Shown: piece after piece, positions 28,554 through 38,388 of the stretch
Numbering within the stretch: the first letter of the stretch is position 1
Layout of the letters: each line of letters opens with the position of its first letter
Notes under the pieces: model-generated
Told to the model about the DNA's origin: nothing
The model's input: the letters and a program-made list of their open reading frames with translations, nothing else
Database searches by the model: none
Source: Paracidovorax avenae ATCC 19860
Lineage (GTDB): Bacteria; Pseudomonadota; Gammaproteobacteria; Burkholderiales; Burkholderiaceae_C
Length of the DNA: 64,000 nucleotides
Assembly: GCF_000176855.2 (NCBI RefSeq)
Contig: NC_015138.1
Coordinates: 4,030,001 to 4,094,000 of the forward strand
Direction: 5' to 3'
Translations under genes and position numbers: made by a program

Positions 28554-29852
28554 ATGGCAGTCTGGGCCCTCGGCATCAACCACACGACCGCGCCGCTCGA
28601 TCTGCGCGGCCGTTTTGCGTTCGCCATCGACCAGATCGCGCCCACGCTGCAAGGCCTGCGCCAGTCGCTGGGCGGCGCCACGCGCCATCCGCAGGTGGAA
28701 ACCGCCATCCTCTCCACCTGCAACCGCACCGAGATCTACTGCGCCGGCCAGCAACCCGCGCTGGACCACACGCTCGACTGGCTCGCCCACAGCGGCGGCG
28801 TGAGCCCTTCGCTGCTGCGCTCGCACTCCTACACGCTCGAGGAAAGCCTCGTGGCGCGCCATGCGTTCCGCGTGGCCAGCGGGCTCGATTCCATGGTGCT
28901 GGGCGAGGCCCAGATCCTCGGCCAGATGAAGGACGCCGTGCGCGCGGCAGAGACGGCCGGCGCGCTCGGCACCACGCTCAACCAGCTCTTCCAGCGCAGC
29001 TTCGCCGTTGCCAAGGAAGTGCGCACCAGCACCGAGATCGGCGCCCACAGCATCAGCATGGCCGCCGCCGCCGTGCGCCTGGCCGGGCAGCTGTTCGAAG
29101 ACCTGACGGAGATCCGCATCCTCTTCGTGGGCGCGGGCGAGATGATCGAGCTCGCCGCCACCCACTTCGCTGCGAAGAATCCCAAGAGCCTCGCCATCGC
29201 CAACCGCACGCTGGAGCGCGGCGAAAAGCTCGCCTCCCGCTTCGGCGGCGAGGTCATGCGGCTGGCCGACCTGCCCGACCGCCTGCACGAGTTCGACGCC
29301 GTGGTCAGTTGCACGGCCAGCAGCCTGCCCATCATCGGCCTGGGCGCCGTCGAGCGCGCGCTCAAAAAACGCCGCCACCGCCCCATGTTCATGGTCGACC
29401 TGGCCGTGCCGCGCGACATCGAGCCCGAGGTGAAGGCGCTCGAGGACATCTACCTCTACACCGTGGACGACCTCGCCAGCGTCGTGCAGACCGCGCAGGC
29501 CAGCCGCCAGGCGGCCGTAGCGCAGGCCGAGGCCATCATCGACGCGGGCGTGCAGAGCTTCATGCACTGGATGGACCAGCGCAGCCCCGTGGGCGGCGTG
29601 GTGCCGCTCATCCAGCAGATCCACGCCCAGGCCGACGAATGGCGTGCGCTGGAGATCGCACGCGCCAAGAAGCTCATCGCCAGGGGCGAGGACATGGACG
29701 CCGTGCTGGAAGCGCTCTCGCGCGGCCTCACGCAGAAGATGCTGCACGGCACCCTGGCCGAGCTGCGCGCGGGCGATGCCGACACGCGCGCCCAGACGGC
29801 CCAGACCGTCTCCCGCCTGTTCCTGCGCTCGCAGTCCAAGAGCGGCCTGTAG
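28554..29852 (+). CDS. hemA: Glutamyl-tRNA reductase HemA
   Basis: HemA reduces glutamyl-tRNA(Glu) to glutamate-1-semialdehyde with NADPH, the committed step of tetrapyrrole (heme) synthesis. The 432-residue protein has the catalytic Cys56 in [11 protein letters not shown], the [17 protein letters not shown] signature and the NADPH loop [24 protein letters not shown] is the usual start, so the ATG is secure although it lacks a ribosome site. prfA and prmC follow, as in many proteobacteria. Confidence 0.96.
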   Translation: MAVWALGINHTTAPLDLRGRFAFAIDQIAPTLQGLRQSLGGATRHPQVETAILSTCNRTEIYCAGQQPALDHTLDWLAHSGGVSPSLLRSHSYTLEESLVARHAFRVASGLDSMVLGEAQILGQMKDAVRAAETAGALGTTLNQLFQRSFAVAKEVRTSTEIGAHSISMAAAAVRLAGQLFEDLTEIRILFVGAGEMIELAATHFAAKNPKSLAIANRTLERGEKLASRFGGEVMRLADLPDRLHEFDAVVSCTASSLPIIGLGAVERALKKRRHRPMFMVDLAVPRDIEPEVKALEDIYLYTVDDLASVVQTAQASRQAAVAQAEAIIDAGVQSFMHWMDQRSPVGGVVPLIQQIHAQADEWRALEIARAKKLIARGEDMDAVLEALSRGLTQKMLHGTLAELRAGDADTRAQTAQTVSRLFLRSQSKSGL

Positions 29853-29959
29853 CGGCGCCCGCCGCCCTGCCGCCAAGCCTCACCCTCTCTGGCCTCCCGC
29901 ATCCGCACCCGGATGCCCCGGTCTGCGAACAACGACCGCAGCCATCCTCTCTCCCCCGA

Positions 29960-31042
29960 ATGAAACCCTTCCTCAGAAGCCAGCTGGAGCGCTACGCCCA
30001 ACGCCTCGAAGAGCTCGACTTCCTGCTCTCGCGCGAGGACATCATGTCCGACATGGCCCAGTACCGCACCATCTCGCGCGAGCACGCCGAGGTGACGCAG
30101 ATCGCTGGCCGCTATGCGCGCTACCGCCAGCGCGAGGCCGACCTGGCCGGCGCGCGCGAGATGCTGGACGACCCGGACATGGCCGACATGGCCCGGGAAG
30201 AAATTTCCGCCGCCGAAGCCGAGCTGGTGCAGCTGGAGGACGAGCTGCAGCGCCTGCTGCTGCCCCGCGACCCCGACGAGGCGCGCAACGCCTTCCTGGA
30301 AATCCGCGCCGGCACGGGCGGCGACGAGTCCGCGCTGTTCGCGGGCGACCTGGCCCGCATGTACACGCGCTACGCGGCCACGGCCGGCTGGAAGGTGGAG
30401 ATCCTGAGCGCCAGCGACAACGAGATCGGCGGCTACAAGGAAGTCGTGCTGCGCGTGGAAGGCGACGGCGTCTATGGCGCTCTGCGCTTCGAATCCGGCG
30501 GCCACCGCGTGCAGCGGGTGCCCGCCACCGAGACCCAGGGCCGCATCCACACCAGCGCCTGCACCGTGGCCGTGATGCCCGAGCCCGACGAGCAGCAGGC
30601 GATCACGCTGAACCCGGCCGACCTGCGCATCGACACCTTCCGCGCCAGCGGCGCGGGCGGCCAGCACATCAACAAGACCGACTCCGCCGTGCGCGTGGTC
30701 CACCTGCCCACCGGCATCGTGGCCGAATGCCAGGACGGCCGCAGCCAGCACAGCAACAAGGCCAAGGCGCTGCAGGTGCTGCAGGCGCGCATCCAGGAAA
30801 AGGAACGCAGCGAGCGCGCCGCCAAGGAGGCCGCGCTGCGCAAGGGCCTCGTGGGCTCGGGCGACCGCTCCGACCGCATCCGCACCTACAACTTCCCCCA
30901 GGGCCGCCTTACCGACCACCGCATCAACCTCACGCTCTACAAGCTGCTCGCCATCATGGAAGGCGACCTGGGCGAGGTGCTGGACGCCCTGCGCCACGCG
31001 CGGGAAGCCGAACTGCTGGCCGAGCTGGAATCGGCGGCCTGA
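29960..31042 (+). CDS. prfA: Peptide chain release factor 1
   Basis: RF1 ends translation at UAA and UAG codons. The 360-residue protein carries the codon-reading PAT tripeptide at about residue 188 (within [15 protein letters not shown]) and the peptidyl-hydrolysis GGQ motif at about 233 ([16 protein letters not shown]), the site methylated by PrmC. Length equals E. coli RF1 (360). It lies 107 bases after hemA and 13 bases before prmC, so the three are probably one operon. Confidence 0.97.
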   Translation: MKPFLRSQLERYAQRLEELDFLLSREDIMSDMAQYRTISREHAEVTQIAGRYARYRQREADLAGAREMLDDPDMADMAREEISAAEAELVQLEDELQRLLLPRDPDEARNAFLEIRAGTGGDESALFAGDLARMYTRYAATAGWKVEILSASDNEIGGYKEVVLRVEGDGVYGALRFESGGHRVQRVPATETQGRIHTSACTVAVMPEPDEQQAITLNPADLRIDTFRASGAGGQHINKTDSAVRVVHLPTGIVAECQDGRSQHSNKAKALQVLQARIQEKERSERAAKEAALRKGLVGSGDRSDRIRTYNFPQGRLTDHRINLTLYKLLAIMEGDLGEVLDALRHAREAELLAELESAA

Positions 31043-31055
31043 TGTCCATCGCGCC

Positions 31056-31991
31056 ATGAAAGACGCCGTTGCCCCCCCTCCGGAGCCCGTGACGATCGCC
31101 CAGGCCCTCGCGCATGCACAAGCCCTCGGCCTCGCGCGCATCGATGCGCAGATGCTGCTGCTGCACCTGCTGGGTCGCCCCGATGCCGGCCGCGCCTGGC
31201 TGCTCGCCCATGACGGGGACCGGCTGTCCACCGCCGGGCAGGAGGGCTTCCAGGCCCTTTGCGCGCGCCGGCAGGCCGGCGAACCCGTGGCCTACCTGAC
31301 GGGCCGCAAGGAGTTCTACGGCCTGCCGCTGCAGGTGGATGCGCGCGTGCTCGACCCGCGCCCGGATACCGAAACGCTGGTGGACTGGGCCCTGGAGGTC
31401 CTGCAGCCCCTGCCCGCGCCGCGCGTGGCGGACCTGGGCACGGGCAGCGGCGCCATCGCCCTGGCACTGCGGCACGGGCTGCCCGGCGCGCAGGTGGTGC
31501 TGGCCGTGGATGCCAGCGCGGACGCGCTCGCGGTCGCCCGGGCCAACGCGCAGCGGCTGCATCTGCCCGTGGACTTCGTCCGCACGAGCTGGCTGGACGG
31601 CATCTCCGGCCCCTTCGACGCTGTCGTGTCCAACCCACCCTACATCGAAGAAGACGATCCACACCTGGCGGCCCTGGTGCACGAGCCGCGGCAGGCCCTG
31701 GCGAGCGGGCCGGACGGTCTGGACGACATACGCACCATCGTCGTGCAGTCTGCCAGCCGCCTGGCGCCGGGCGGATGGCTGCTGCTGGAGCACGGCTGGA
31801 ACCAGGCACAGGCCGTGCAGGCGCTGCTGCGCAGCGCGGGCTATGCCGAGGTGCAGAGCCGCGCCGACCTCGCCGGCCATGCGCGCTGCACCGGCGGACG
31901 CATGCCCGGCGCGCCTGCCGCAGCCAGCCCCCTGGAAACCCCGGCGCATGCCTCCACATGGTGCATGCCTCCCTCTTCGGGGCCGCAGTGA
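31056..31991 (+). CDS. prmC: PrmC, release-factor glutamine N5-methyltransferase
   Basis: PrmC (HemK) methylates the glutamine of the GGQ motif in RF1 and RF2 using S-adenosylmethionine. The 311-residue protein has the hallmark NPPY at about residues 193-196 (VVSNPPYIEED), the glycine loop VADLGTGSGAIALAL, and the N-terminal helical substrate domain with TGRKEFYGLPLQV. The C-terminus runs about 35 residues beyond the E. coli protein (277) as an Ala/Pro-rich tail. Adjacent prfA encodes its substrate. Confidence 0.95.
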   Translation: MKDAVAPPPEPVTIAQALAHAQALGLARIDAQMLLLHLLGRPDAGRAWLLAHDGDRLSTAGQEGFQALCARRQAGEPVAYLTGRKEFYGLPLQVDARVLDPRPDTETLVDWALEVLQPLPAPRVADLGTGSGAIALALRHGLPGAQVVLAVDASADALAVARANAQRLHLPVDFVRTSWLDGISGPFDAVVSNPPYIEEDDPHLAALVHEPRQALASGPDGLDDIRTIVVQSASRLAPGGWLLLEHGWNQAQAVQALLRSAGYAEVQSRADLAGHARCTGGRMPGAPAAASPLETPAHASTWCMPPSSGPQ

Positions 31992-32039
31992 AATAATCCC
32001 CCATGGCCGCCCGACCGCGGCCCCTTACAGGAGCAACCC

Positions 32040-32372
32040 ATGAGCGACAACACCCAGCAACGCATCGACGCCCTCGTCAAGTCCAACGACATCCTGCTGT
32101 TCATGAAGGGCAGCGCCAGCTTCCCGATGTGCGGCTTCTCGGGCCGCGCCATCCAGATCCTCAAGGCCTGCGGCGTGGACCCCAAGGCCGTGGCCACGGT
32201 GAACGTGCTGGAAGACCAGGAGATCCGCCAGGGCATCAAGGAATACAGCAACTGGCCCACCATCCCGCAGCTGTACGTGAAGGGCGAGTTCATCGGCGGC
32301 TCCGACATCATGATGGAGATGTACGAATCCGGCGAACTGCAGCAGGTGCTCGGCGGCCAGGCGCAGGCCTGA
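32040..32372 (+). CDS. grxD: Monothiol glutaredoxin GrxD (Grx4)
   Basis: A 110-residue CGFS-type glutaredoxin, which binds a glutathione-ligated [2Fe-2S] cluster at a dimer interface and delivers clusters with BolA-type partners. The active site is CGFS with Cys31, and the glutathione-binding WPTIPQLYVKGEFIGGSDI is intact. The ribosome site is AGGAG. It lies 48 bases after prmC and is closed by a terminator. Confidence 0.96.
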   Translation: MSDNTQQRIDALVKSNDILLFMKGSASFPMCGFSGRAIQILKACGVDPKAVATVNVLEDQEIRQGIKEYSNWPTIPQLYVKGEFIGGSDIMMEMYESGELQQVLGGQAQA

Positions 32373-32409
32373 GCCCCCGGCAGGCGGCCTGCGGCCGTCC
32401 CGCCTCCCC

Positions 32410-32431
32410 AGCCGCCTCCGGGCGGCTTTTT
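32410..32431 (+). terminator. Rho-independent terminator after grxD
   Basis: Bases 32410-32416 pair with 32421-32427 (seven pairs, AGCCGCC with GGCGGCT) around a TCCG loop, and a run of five T follows (32427-32431). It is 38 bases past the grxD stop. Confidence 0.85.
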
Positions 32432-32576
32432 CATGCCCGCGAAGGTGCGCGGCCCATGGGGCGTGGCTGTCGGACAACTGCTACCGGTTGACGGGGTTTT
32501 TCCATCTTTGGAACCCGGCATGTTGTGTGCTTGAATGGTTGCGTGCCCTTTCACTCCAACGAACCAGGAGCGCGCC

Positions 32577-33587
32577 ATGACGACGACACACAGCCTTGTC
32601 CCGCAATCGCCTTCGATGGGCCTGCCGGTGGCCCAATTGCGCAACGTGTTCCGGCCCGGCGATGTGGAGCGCAAGCTCGCCCGGCTCCAGGACGCCGGCA
32701 GCCAGCGTGAATACGAAACGCTGCGCGCCGTGTACGAGCGCATGCTCGAACGCGGGCCCGAACGCTTCCAGGTCAAGCCCTCGGGCGTGCCCGACATGGC
32801 GGGGCTCTACGGGCAGCTTCCCAATTTCACCGACGTGCTCGACGACGTGAAGCGCCACGTCGCCCTCGCGCAGGACAGCCGCGATGGCCTGGAGGTCACG
32901 CCCATGCTGCTGCTGGGCCCGCCCGGCATCGGCAAGACCCACTTCGCGCGCCAGCTGGCAGAACTGCTGGGCACCGGCATGAACCTCGTGCCCATGAGTT
33001 CCATGACCGCCGGATGGCTGCTTTCGGGCTCGTCCTCGCAATGGAAGGGCGCGCGCCCCGGCAAGGTGTTCGAGGCTCTGGTGGATGGCGAATACGCCAA
33101 CCCCGTCATCGTGGTGGACGAGATCGACAAGGCCGCCCCCGATGCGCAGTACGACCCGCTGGGCGCCCTCTACGGCCTGCTGGAACACGACACGGCCCAG
33201 AGCTTCACCGACGAGTTCGCGGAAATCGCCATCGACGCCAGCCAGGTGATCTGGATCACCACCGCCAACGACGAGCGCGGCATCCCCGACCCCATCCTCA
33301 ACCGCATGAACGTGTTCGAGGTCCAGGCGCCCTCGCCCGAGCAGGCCCGCACCATCGCGCGCAACCTCTACCAGGGCATCCGCGAGGGCCACGACTGGGG
33401 CCGGCTGATCGACCCCGAACCCCAGGCCGACGTGCTGGACATCCTGGCGCAGATGCCCCCGCGCGAGATGCGCCGGGCACTCATGACGGGCTTCGGCAAC
33501 GCGCGGCTGCAGCACCGCTCCACCGTCGAGGTGGCCGACCTGCCGCGCGGCGCGTCCGGCAAGCCGCGCATGGGTTTCGTGCAATAG
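32577..33587 (+). CDS. Lon-like AAA+ ATPase lacking a protease domain
   Basis: A 336-residue soluble AAA+ protein whose ATPase core is close to that of Lon. Walker A is GPPGIGKT (114-121), Walker B VIVVDEIDK (177-185), sensor-1 Asn231 lies in ITTANDE, and the Arg-finger region is ILNRM (240-244). The SGSSSQWKGARPGKVFEAL block occupies the place of the Lon pore-loop segment. There is no serine-lysine protease domain, and the N-terminal 80 residues are not the Lon substrate-binding domain. CAGGAG sits eight bases before the ATG. It stands alone after the grxD terminator. A remodelling or unfolding role is inferred, and the target is unknown. Confidence 0.85.
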   Translation: MTTTHSLVPQSPSMGLPVAQLRNVFRPGDVERKLARLQDAGSQREYETLRAVYERMLERGPERFQVKPSGVPDMAGLYGQLPNFTDVLDDVKRHVALAQDSRDGLEVTPMLLLGPPGIGKTHFARQLAELLGTGMNLVPMSSMTAGWLLSGSSSQWKGARPGKVFEALVDGEYANPVIVVDEIDKAAPDAQYDPLGALYGLLEHDTAQSFTDEFAEIAIDASQVIWITTANDERGIPDPILNRMNVFEVQAPSPEQARTIARNLYQGIREGHDWGRLIDPEPQADVLDILAQMPPREMRRALMTGFGNARLQHRSTVEVADLPRGASGKPRMGFVQ

Positions 33588-33771
33588 CCGGCCCTTCCTG
33601 CACGGCGTGCGGGCACGGCGGAGGGGCCGCCGCGCGCCGCATGCCCCGCTGATCCGCCGCGCAAGCCGGCTGGACTGTTCCGCACGGCCGCGCCCGCACG
33701 GCCCGCGTACACTCGGGACGCTGGCGCACGGCCCTTCACACGACACATCCATGGCGGCGCCCGCCCGTCCC

Positions 33772-35112
33772 ATGACCCTGTCGCAAAGTTTCTTCCTCAT
33801 CGGCCTCCTCATCGTGGCCAGCGCCTTTTTCTCCGTCGCCGAGATCTCCCTGGCCGCCTCACGCCGGTTGCGCCTGCGCCAGCTCGCCGACGAAGGCGAG
33901 GCGCGCGCCGAGAGCGTCATGCGCATGCAGGAACAGCCGGGCGACTACTTCACGGTGGTGCAGGTGGGCCAGAACGCGGTGGCCATCCTCGGCGGCATCG
34001 TCGGCGAAGGCGCGCTCAGCCCCCACTTCACCGCCCTGCTCCAGCTCTGGCTCAGCGACGCGCGCGCCGAGACCTTCGGCTTCCTGGCGTCGTTCCTCAC
34101 CATCACCTCGCTCTTCATCCTGTTCGCCGACCTGTTCCCCAAGCGCCTGGGCATGGTCAACTCCGAGCGCCTCGCCGTGGTCGTCGCGCGGCCAATGGCG
34201 GTTCTCATGGCGGTGCTGCGGCCCGTCGTCTGGCTCTACAGCCGCGCCGCCGACCTGCTGTTCCGCGTGCTCGGCCTGTCGTCACTGCGCGACGACCGCA
34301 TCACGTCCGACGACATCCTGGCCATGATGGAGGCCGGCACCCGGGCCGGCGTGCTGGCGGCCCGCGAGCAGCAGGTGATCGAGAACGTGTTCGAACTCGA
34401 CTCCCGACCCGTGAGCAGCGCCATGTCGCCGCGCGACCGGATCGCCTTCTTCCTGCGCGACGACCCGGACCAGCTTATCCGCGCGCGCATCGCGGCGGAG
34501 CCCTTCTCCACCTACCCGGTGTGCGAGGGCGACATCGACCACGTGGTCGGCTACGTCGATGCCAAGGACCTCTTCCAGCGCGTGCTGAACAACCAGCCCA
34601 TCTCCCTGAAGGACGAAGGCCTCGTGCACAAGGTGCTGATCGTGCCCGACCGCCTTTCGCTGGCCGAGGTGCTGGACCAGTTCCGCCAAGTGCACGAGGA
34701 CTTCGCCGTGATCGTCAACGAGTACAGCCTCGTCGTGGGCGTCGTCACCCTGAACGACGTGATGAGCACGGTGATGGGCGACCTGATCGGCCCGGACGAC
34801 GAGGAGCAGATCGTCCGGCGCGACGAGAACTCCTGGCTGATCGACGGCGTGACGCCCGTGGGCGACGTGCTGCGGGCCCTGCACCTCGACGAACTGCCCC
34901 ATGCCGGCGAGTACGAGACCCTGGCGGGCTTCCTCATGGTGATGCTGCGCCGCGTGCCCCGCCGCACGGACAGCGTGAACTGGGGCGGCTACAAGTTCGA
35001 GGTGCTGGACGTGGACAGCTATCGCATCGACCAGATCATGGTGTCGCGCCTGCAGGAAGGTGGTGCGCACCCGGCAGGCCCCGGGCCGGCAGCGCCGGCA
35101 CCGGGCAGCTGA
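33772..35112 (+). CDS. CorC/HlyC-family membrane protein (CNNM-CBS)
   Basis: A 446-residue protein with an N-terminal DUF21/CNNM membrane domain of four helices (first helix FFLIGLLIVASAFFSVAEISLAASRR split by family as LIGLLIVASAFFSVAEIS), a CBS pair (about residues 205-330, with MSPRDRIAFFLRDD) and a C-terminal CorC_HlyC domain (VTPVGDVLRALHLDELP). Relatives transport Mg2+ or other cations or respond to adenine nucleotides through the CBS pair. The start is ambiguous: ATG 33772 gives MTLSQSFF; an in-frame ATG at 33751 adds seven residues. It converges on the lytic transglycosylase gene. Confidence 0.9.
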   Translation: MTLSQSFFLIGLLIVASAFFSVAEISLAASRRLRLRQLADEGEARAESVMRMQEQPGDYFTVVQVGQNAVAILGGIVGEGALSPHFTALLQLWLSDARAETFGFLASFLTITSLFILFADLFPKRLGMVNSERLAVVVARPMAVLMAVLRPVVWLYSRAADLLFRVLGLSSLRDDRITSDDILAMMEAGTRAGVLAAREQQVIENVFELDSRPVSSAMSPRDRIAFFLRDDPDQLIRARIAAEPFSTYPVCEGDIDHVVGYVDAKDLFQRVLNNQPISLKDEGLVHKVLIVPDRLSLAEVLDQFRQVHEDFAVIVNEYSLVVGVVTLNDVMSTVMGDLIGPDDEEQIVRRDENSWLIDGVTPVGDVLRALHLDELPHAGEYETLAGFLMVMLRRVPRRTDSVNWGGYKFEVLDVDSYRIDQIMVSRLQEGGAHPAGPGPAAPAPGS

Positions 35113-35131
35113 ACGCCACGCATCGGCCCGC

Positions 35132-35812
35132 TCAGGCGGACCGGACGCGCTCCTCGAACAGCCAGTTGCGCTGCGCCGCGAACACCGCATCCGGGTACGG
35201 CGAACGCCCGCGGCTGCCGTTGTAGCGACCGAGCGTCATGAACAGGTCGCCGCGCTCGCGGTCCAGGTAGTGGCGCAGGATCACGCAGCCGAAGCGCAGG
35301 TTGGTCTGCATGTGGAACAGCTTGCTCGCATCGCCATCGCCGATGACGCGCGTCCAGAACGGCATCACCTGCATGTAGCCGCGCGCGCCCACGCTGGAGA
35401 CGGCGTACTTGCGGAACGCGCTCTCCACCTGCACGAGTCCGAGCACGAGCGAAACATCGAGGCCCGCGCGCTTGGACTCATACCACACGGTCTGCAGGAA
35501 GTCGCGGCGCACTTCCCAGTCCGGCTTGCGGCGCCGCAGGCGGTCGCTCATGGTGCCGAGCCAGCGCAGGTAGTGCAGGCGGGCTTCCGTGGTCGAGAAA
35601 TTCGGCTCGGGCGGTGCCTGGTTGGCGATCGCGGACGTGAGCGCGGTGCGCACCGAATCCATGAGCGGCTCTTCCAGCTGCCCGCCCGCATGGGCGGTCG
35701 CAGGCACGCCGAGCCACCCGGCCAATCCTGAGGACGCACCGGCCAGCACGCACGCCCGCCGGGACAGGCCCCTGCCGGGCGTCCCGCCCCTCACCCCACC
35801 ACCCCAGTTCAT
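35132..35812 (-). CDS. Lytic transglycosylase (SLT domain) with Tat-like signal
   Basis: A 226-residue peptidoglycan lytic transglycosylase, cleaving between MurNAc and GlcNAc. The catalytic Glu130 lies in [20 protein letters not shown], followed by the motif GYMQVMP and the late GRYNGSRG. The N-terminus ([19 protein letters not shown], then PATAHA) looks like a twin-arginine signal rather than a plain Sec signal. The ATG overlaps the proS stop by four bases (ATGA), so translation is coupled to proS. The C-terminal half is a standard SLT fold. Confidence 0.9.
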   Translation of the reverse strand: MNWGGGVRGGTPGRGLSRRACVLAGASSGLAGWLGVPATAHAGGQLEEPLMDSVRTALTSAIANQAPPEPNFSTTEARLHYLRWLGTMSDRLRRRKPDWEVRRDFLQTVWYESKRAGLDVSLVLGLVQVESAFRKYAVSSVGARGYMQVMPFWTRVIGDGDASKLFHMQTNLRFGCVILRHYLDRERGDLFMTLGRYNGSRGRSPYPDAVFAAQRNWLFEERVRSA

Positions 35813-37554
35813 ACCTTGATTCGATCCTTGATGAAGGCAAAGATATCGGCCGACGCCACCTTGGTCGCCGCCGCGTCCCGGCGGTGCTGGTACTCGACCT
35901 GGCCTTCCTTGAGGCCCCGGTCGGACAGCACCACGCGGTGCGGCACGCCGATGAGTTCCCAGTCGGCGAACATCGCGCCCGGGCGCTCGCCGCGGTCGTC
36001 CAGGATCACGTCCACGCCGGCTGCGAGCAGGTCGGCATGCAGCTTCTCGGCCGCCGCGCGCACCTCTTCGCTGCGGTCCATGCCGATCGGGCACACCACC
36101 ACCGTGAACGGCGCGATCGCGTCCGGCCAGATGATGCCACGCTCATCGTGGTTCTGCTCGATGGCCGCCGCGGGCAGGCGGGTAATGCCGATGCCGTAGC
36201 AGCCCATCTCGAAGAAGGCCGGCTTGCCGTCCTCGCCGAGGAAGGTCGCGTTCATGGCACGGCTGTACTTGGTGCCCAGGTAGAACACGTGGCCCACCTC
36301 GATGCCGCGCTCGATCGCCAGCGCGCCCTTGCCGTCCGGGGACGGATCGCCCGCCACGACATTGCGCAGGTCGGCCACCACGTCAGGCTCGGGCAGGTCG
36401 CGGCCCCAGTTCACGCCGGTCATGTGGAAGTCCACCTCGTTGGCACCGCAGATCCAGTCGGCCATGACCGCCACCTCGCGGTCCACCACGAGCTTCACGG
36501 GCTGGCGCAGGTTCAGCGGGCCCAGGTAGCCCGGCTTGCAGCCGAAATGGTCCTCGATCTCGCCCACGGTGGCGAAGCGAAAGCCTGCATCCAGGCCGGG
36601 CACCTTGCCGACCTTGATCTCGTTCATGTCGTGGTCGCCGCGCAACAGCAGCAGCCAGACCTGGCTGCGGACGATCTCGCCGGATTCATTCGTTTCATCG
36701 GTGGCGAGCACCAGCGATTTCACGGTCGCCTGCAGCGGCACGCCGAGCAGTTGCGCGACATCGGCGCAGGTGCTCTTGCCGGGCGTGGCGGTCCTGGCGA
36801 GCGCCTGCGACGCAGCGCCGCGCGCGCCCTGCGGCGGCAGCGCCTCGGCCTTCTCCATGTTCGCCGCGTAGTCGCTCTGCGGGCAATAGACGATCGCATC
36901 CTCGCCCGTGGCAGCGATCACCTGGAACTCCTCGCTCAGGTCGCCGCCGATCGCGCCGCTGTCGGCGGCGACCGCACGGTAGGTGAGGCCGAACCGGTCG
37001 AAGATGCGGCGATAGGCTTGCGCCATCACCTGGTAGCTGGCCTTGGCCGCGGCCTGGTCGCGGTCGAAGGAATAGGCGTCCTTCATGATGAACTCGCGGC
37101 CACGCATCAGCCCGAAGCGCGGGCGGCGCTCGTCGCGGAACTTGGTCTGGATCTGGTAGAGATTCTTGGGCAGCTGCTTGTAGCTGCGCAGCTCCTGGCG
37201 CGCGATGTCAGTGACCACTTCCTCGCTGGTCGGCTGCACGACGAAGTCGCGGCCGTGGCGGTCCCGGATGCGCAGCAGCTCGGGTCCCATCTTGTCGAAC
37301 CGGCCCGTCTCCTGCCAGAACTCCGCGGGCTGCACCACGGGCATCGTGACCTCGACAGCCCCGGCGCGGTTCATTTCCTCGCGCACGATGGCCTCCACCT
37401 TCCGGATCACGCGCAGGCCCATGGGCATGTAGTTGTAGATGCCGGCGCCCAGCTTCTTGATGAGCCCGGCGCGCGTCATGAGCTTGTGGCTCACCACCTC
37501 GGCGTCCGCCGGGGCTTCCTTGAGGGTGGAAACGAAAAATTGGGAAGCTTTCAT
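35809..37554 (-). CDS. proS: Prolyl-tRNA synthetase, bacterial editing type
   Basis: ProS charges tRNA(Pro) with proline. The 581-residue class II enzyme shows motif 1 and 2 regions ([40 protein letters not shown] abbreviated by family as [12 protein letters not shown]), the motif 3 and C-terminal anticodon-binding segment [12 protein letters not shown], and the INS editing domain at about residues 230-390 that hydrolyses Ala-tRNA(Pro). Length is normal (E. coli 572). A tRNA-Pro gene lies 5 kb away but is not linked. It diverges from rppH. Confidence 0.96.
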   Translation of the reverse strand: MKASQFFVSTLKEAPADAEVVSHKLMTRAGLIKKLGAGIYNYMPMGLRVIRKVEAIVREEMNRAGAVEVTMPVVQPAEFWQETGRFDKMGPELLRIRDRHGRDFVVQPTSEEVVTDIARQELRSYKQLPKNLYQIQTKFRDERRPRFGLMRGREFIMKDAYSFDRDQAAAKASYQVMAQAYRRIFDRFGLTYRAVAADSGAIGGDLSEEFQVIAATGEDAIVYCPQSDYAANMEKAEALPPQGARGAASQALARTATPGKSTCADVAQLLGVPLQATVKSLVLATDETNESGEIVRSQVWLLLLRGDHDMNEIKVGKVPGLDAGFRFATVGEIEDHFGCKPGYLGPLNLRQPVKLVVDREVAVMADWICGANEVDFHMTGVNWGRDLPEPDVVADLRNVVAGDPSPDGKGALAIERGIEVGHVFYLGTKYSRAMNATFLGEDGKPAFFEMGCYGIGITRLPAAAIEQNHDERGIIWPDAIAPFTVVVCPIGMDRSEEVRAAAEKLHADLLAAGVDVILDDRGERPGAMFADWELIGVPHRVVLSDRGLKEGQVEYQHRRDAAATKVASADIFAFIKDRIKV

Positions 37555-37587
37555 TGCACGAGGAATTCACCATCCGGGCCGGTACGC

Positions 37588-37615
37588 TTGCCGCGCACCC
37601 ATGCCCGTGCATAAT
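37588..37615 (+). promoter_or_regulatory. Sigma-70-type promoter of rppH
   Basis: TTGCCG (37588-37593) and CATAAT (37610-37615) are separated by 16 bases; they match the -35 and -10 consensus at four and five of six positions. Transcription would start near 37622, giving a leader of about 24 bases with GGGG before the rppH ATG. Confidence 0.65.
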
Positions 37616-37645
37616 GGATACAGTTTTAAAAATTGGGGTTAGATT

Positions 37646-38326
37646 ATGCTCGACCGGGACGGTTTTCGGCCCAACGTCGGCATCATCCTGCTCAACCAGA
37701 GGAACCAGGTGTTCTGGGGCAAGCGGATCCGCACCCACAGCTGGCAGTTCCCGCAAGGTGGCATTGATCGAGGGGAGACTCCCGAGCAGGCCATGTTCCG
37801 TGAACTGCACGAGGAGGTGGGGCTGCAGCCGTGCCACGTCCGCGTGGTGGCCCGCACAAGGGACTGGTTGCGCTACGAGGTGCCAGACCGGTACATCCGC
37901 CGTGACGCACGCGGCCACTACAAGGGCCAGAAGCAGATCTGGTTCCTGCTCCAGCTCGTCGGCCACGACTGGGATCTGAACCTCCGGGCGACCAACCACC
38001 CCGAGTTCGATGCCTGGCGCTGGAACGATTACTGGGTTCCGCTGGACGTCGTCGTGGAGTTCAAGCGCGGCGTCTATGAAATGGCCCTGACCGAGCTGGC
38101 GCGCTTCCTGCCGCGCAACGACCAGCGCAACCGCTACCTGCGCAGCGGCATGCGCCAGCGCGAAGGCGTTCCGGAGGTCTCGCTCGGCACCACGACGCAA
38201 CTGCGGACCACCTCCCTGCTGGTCCATCCGGGCATGGAGCTGCCGCCGGGCGCCAGCTTCGACCCCGATCCCCGGACGGGGGATGGCGATCCGGGCATGC
38301 CCGGCATCCAGAAGTCGGCCGGCTGA
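37646..38326 (+). CDS. rppH: RNA pyrophosphohydrolase RppH (Nudix)
   Basis: RppH removes pyrophosphate from 5'-triphosphate mRNA ends and so starts RNase E decay. The Nudix box spans residues 38-60 ([20 protein letters not shown] through Gly59-Leu60) with all key Glu residues. [19 protein letters not shown] and [11 protein letters not shown] are RppH-specific. At 226 residues it exceeds E. coli RppH (176) by a C-terminal tail from about residue 165 that is rich in Pro, Gly and Asp and looks disordered. Its terminator is shared with proB. Confidence 0.95.
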   Translation: MLDRDGFRPNVGIILLNQRNQVFWGKRIRTHSWQFPQGGIDRGETPEQAMFRELHEEVGLQPCHVRVVARTRDWLRYEVPDRYIRRDARGHYKGQKQIWFLLQLVGHDWDLNLRATNHPEFDAWRWNDYWVPLDVVVEFKRGVYEMALTELARFLPRNDQRNRYLRSGMRQREGVPEVSLGTTTQLRTTSLLVHPGMELPPGASFDPDPRTGDGDPGMPGIQKSAG

Positions 38327-38337
38327 CACGGCCGCAC

Positions 38338-38366
38338 AAAAAAAGGGCGCTCCATGGAGCGCCCTT
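38338..38366. terminator. Bidirectional terminator between rppH and proB
   Basis: Bases 38343-38366 are a perfect 24-base palindrome (AAGGGCGCTCC mirrored). On the minus strand it is followed by seven T (A run 38338-38344), a strong terminator for proB; on the plus strand only TTCTGCTTT follows, a weaker one for rppH. Confidence 0.85.
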
Positions 38367-38388
38367 CTGCTTTGGCGACGGGGCTGGC

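Noticed and set aside
35812-36094. Longer upstream start for the lytic transglycosylase
   Set aside because: The extension lies wholly inside proS in another frame and would destroy the signal peptide.
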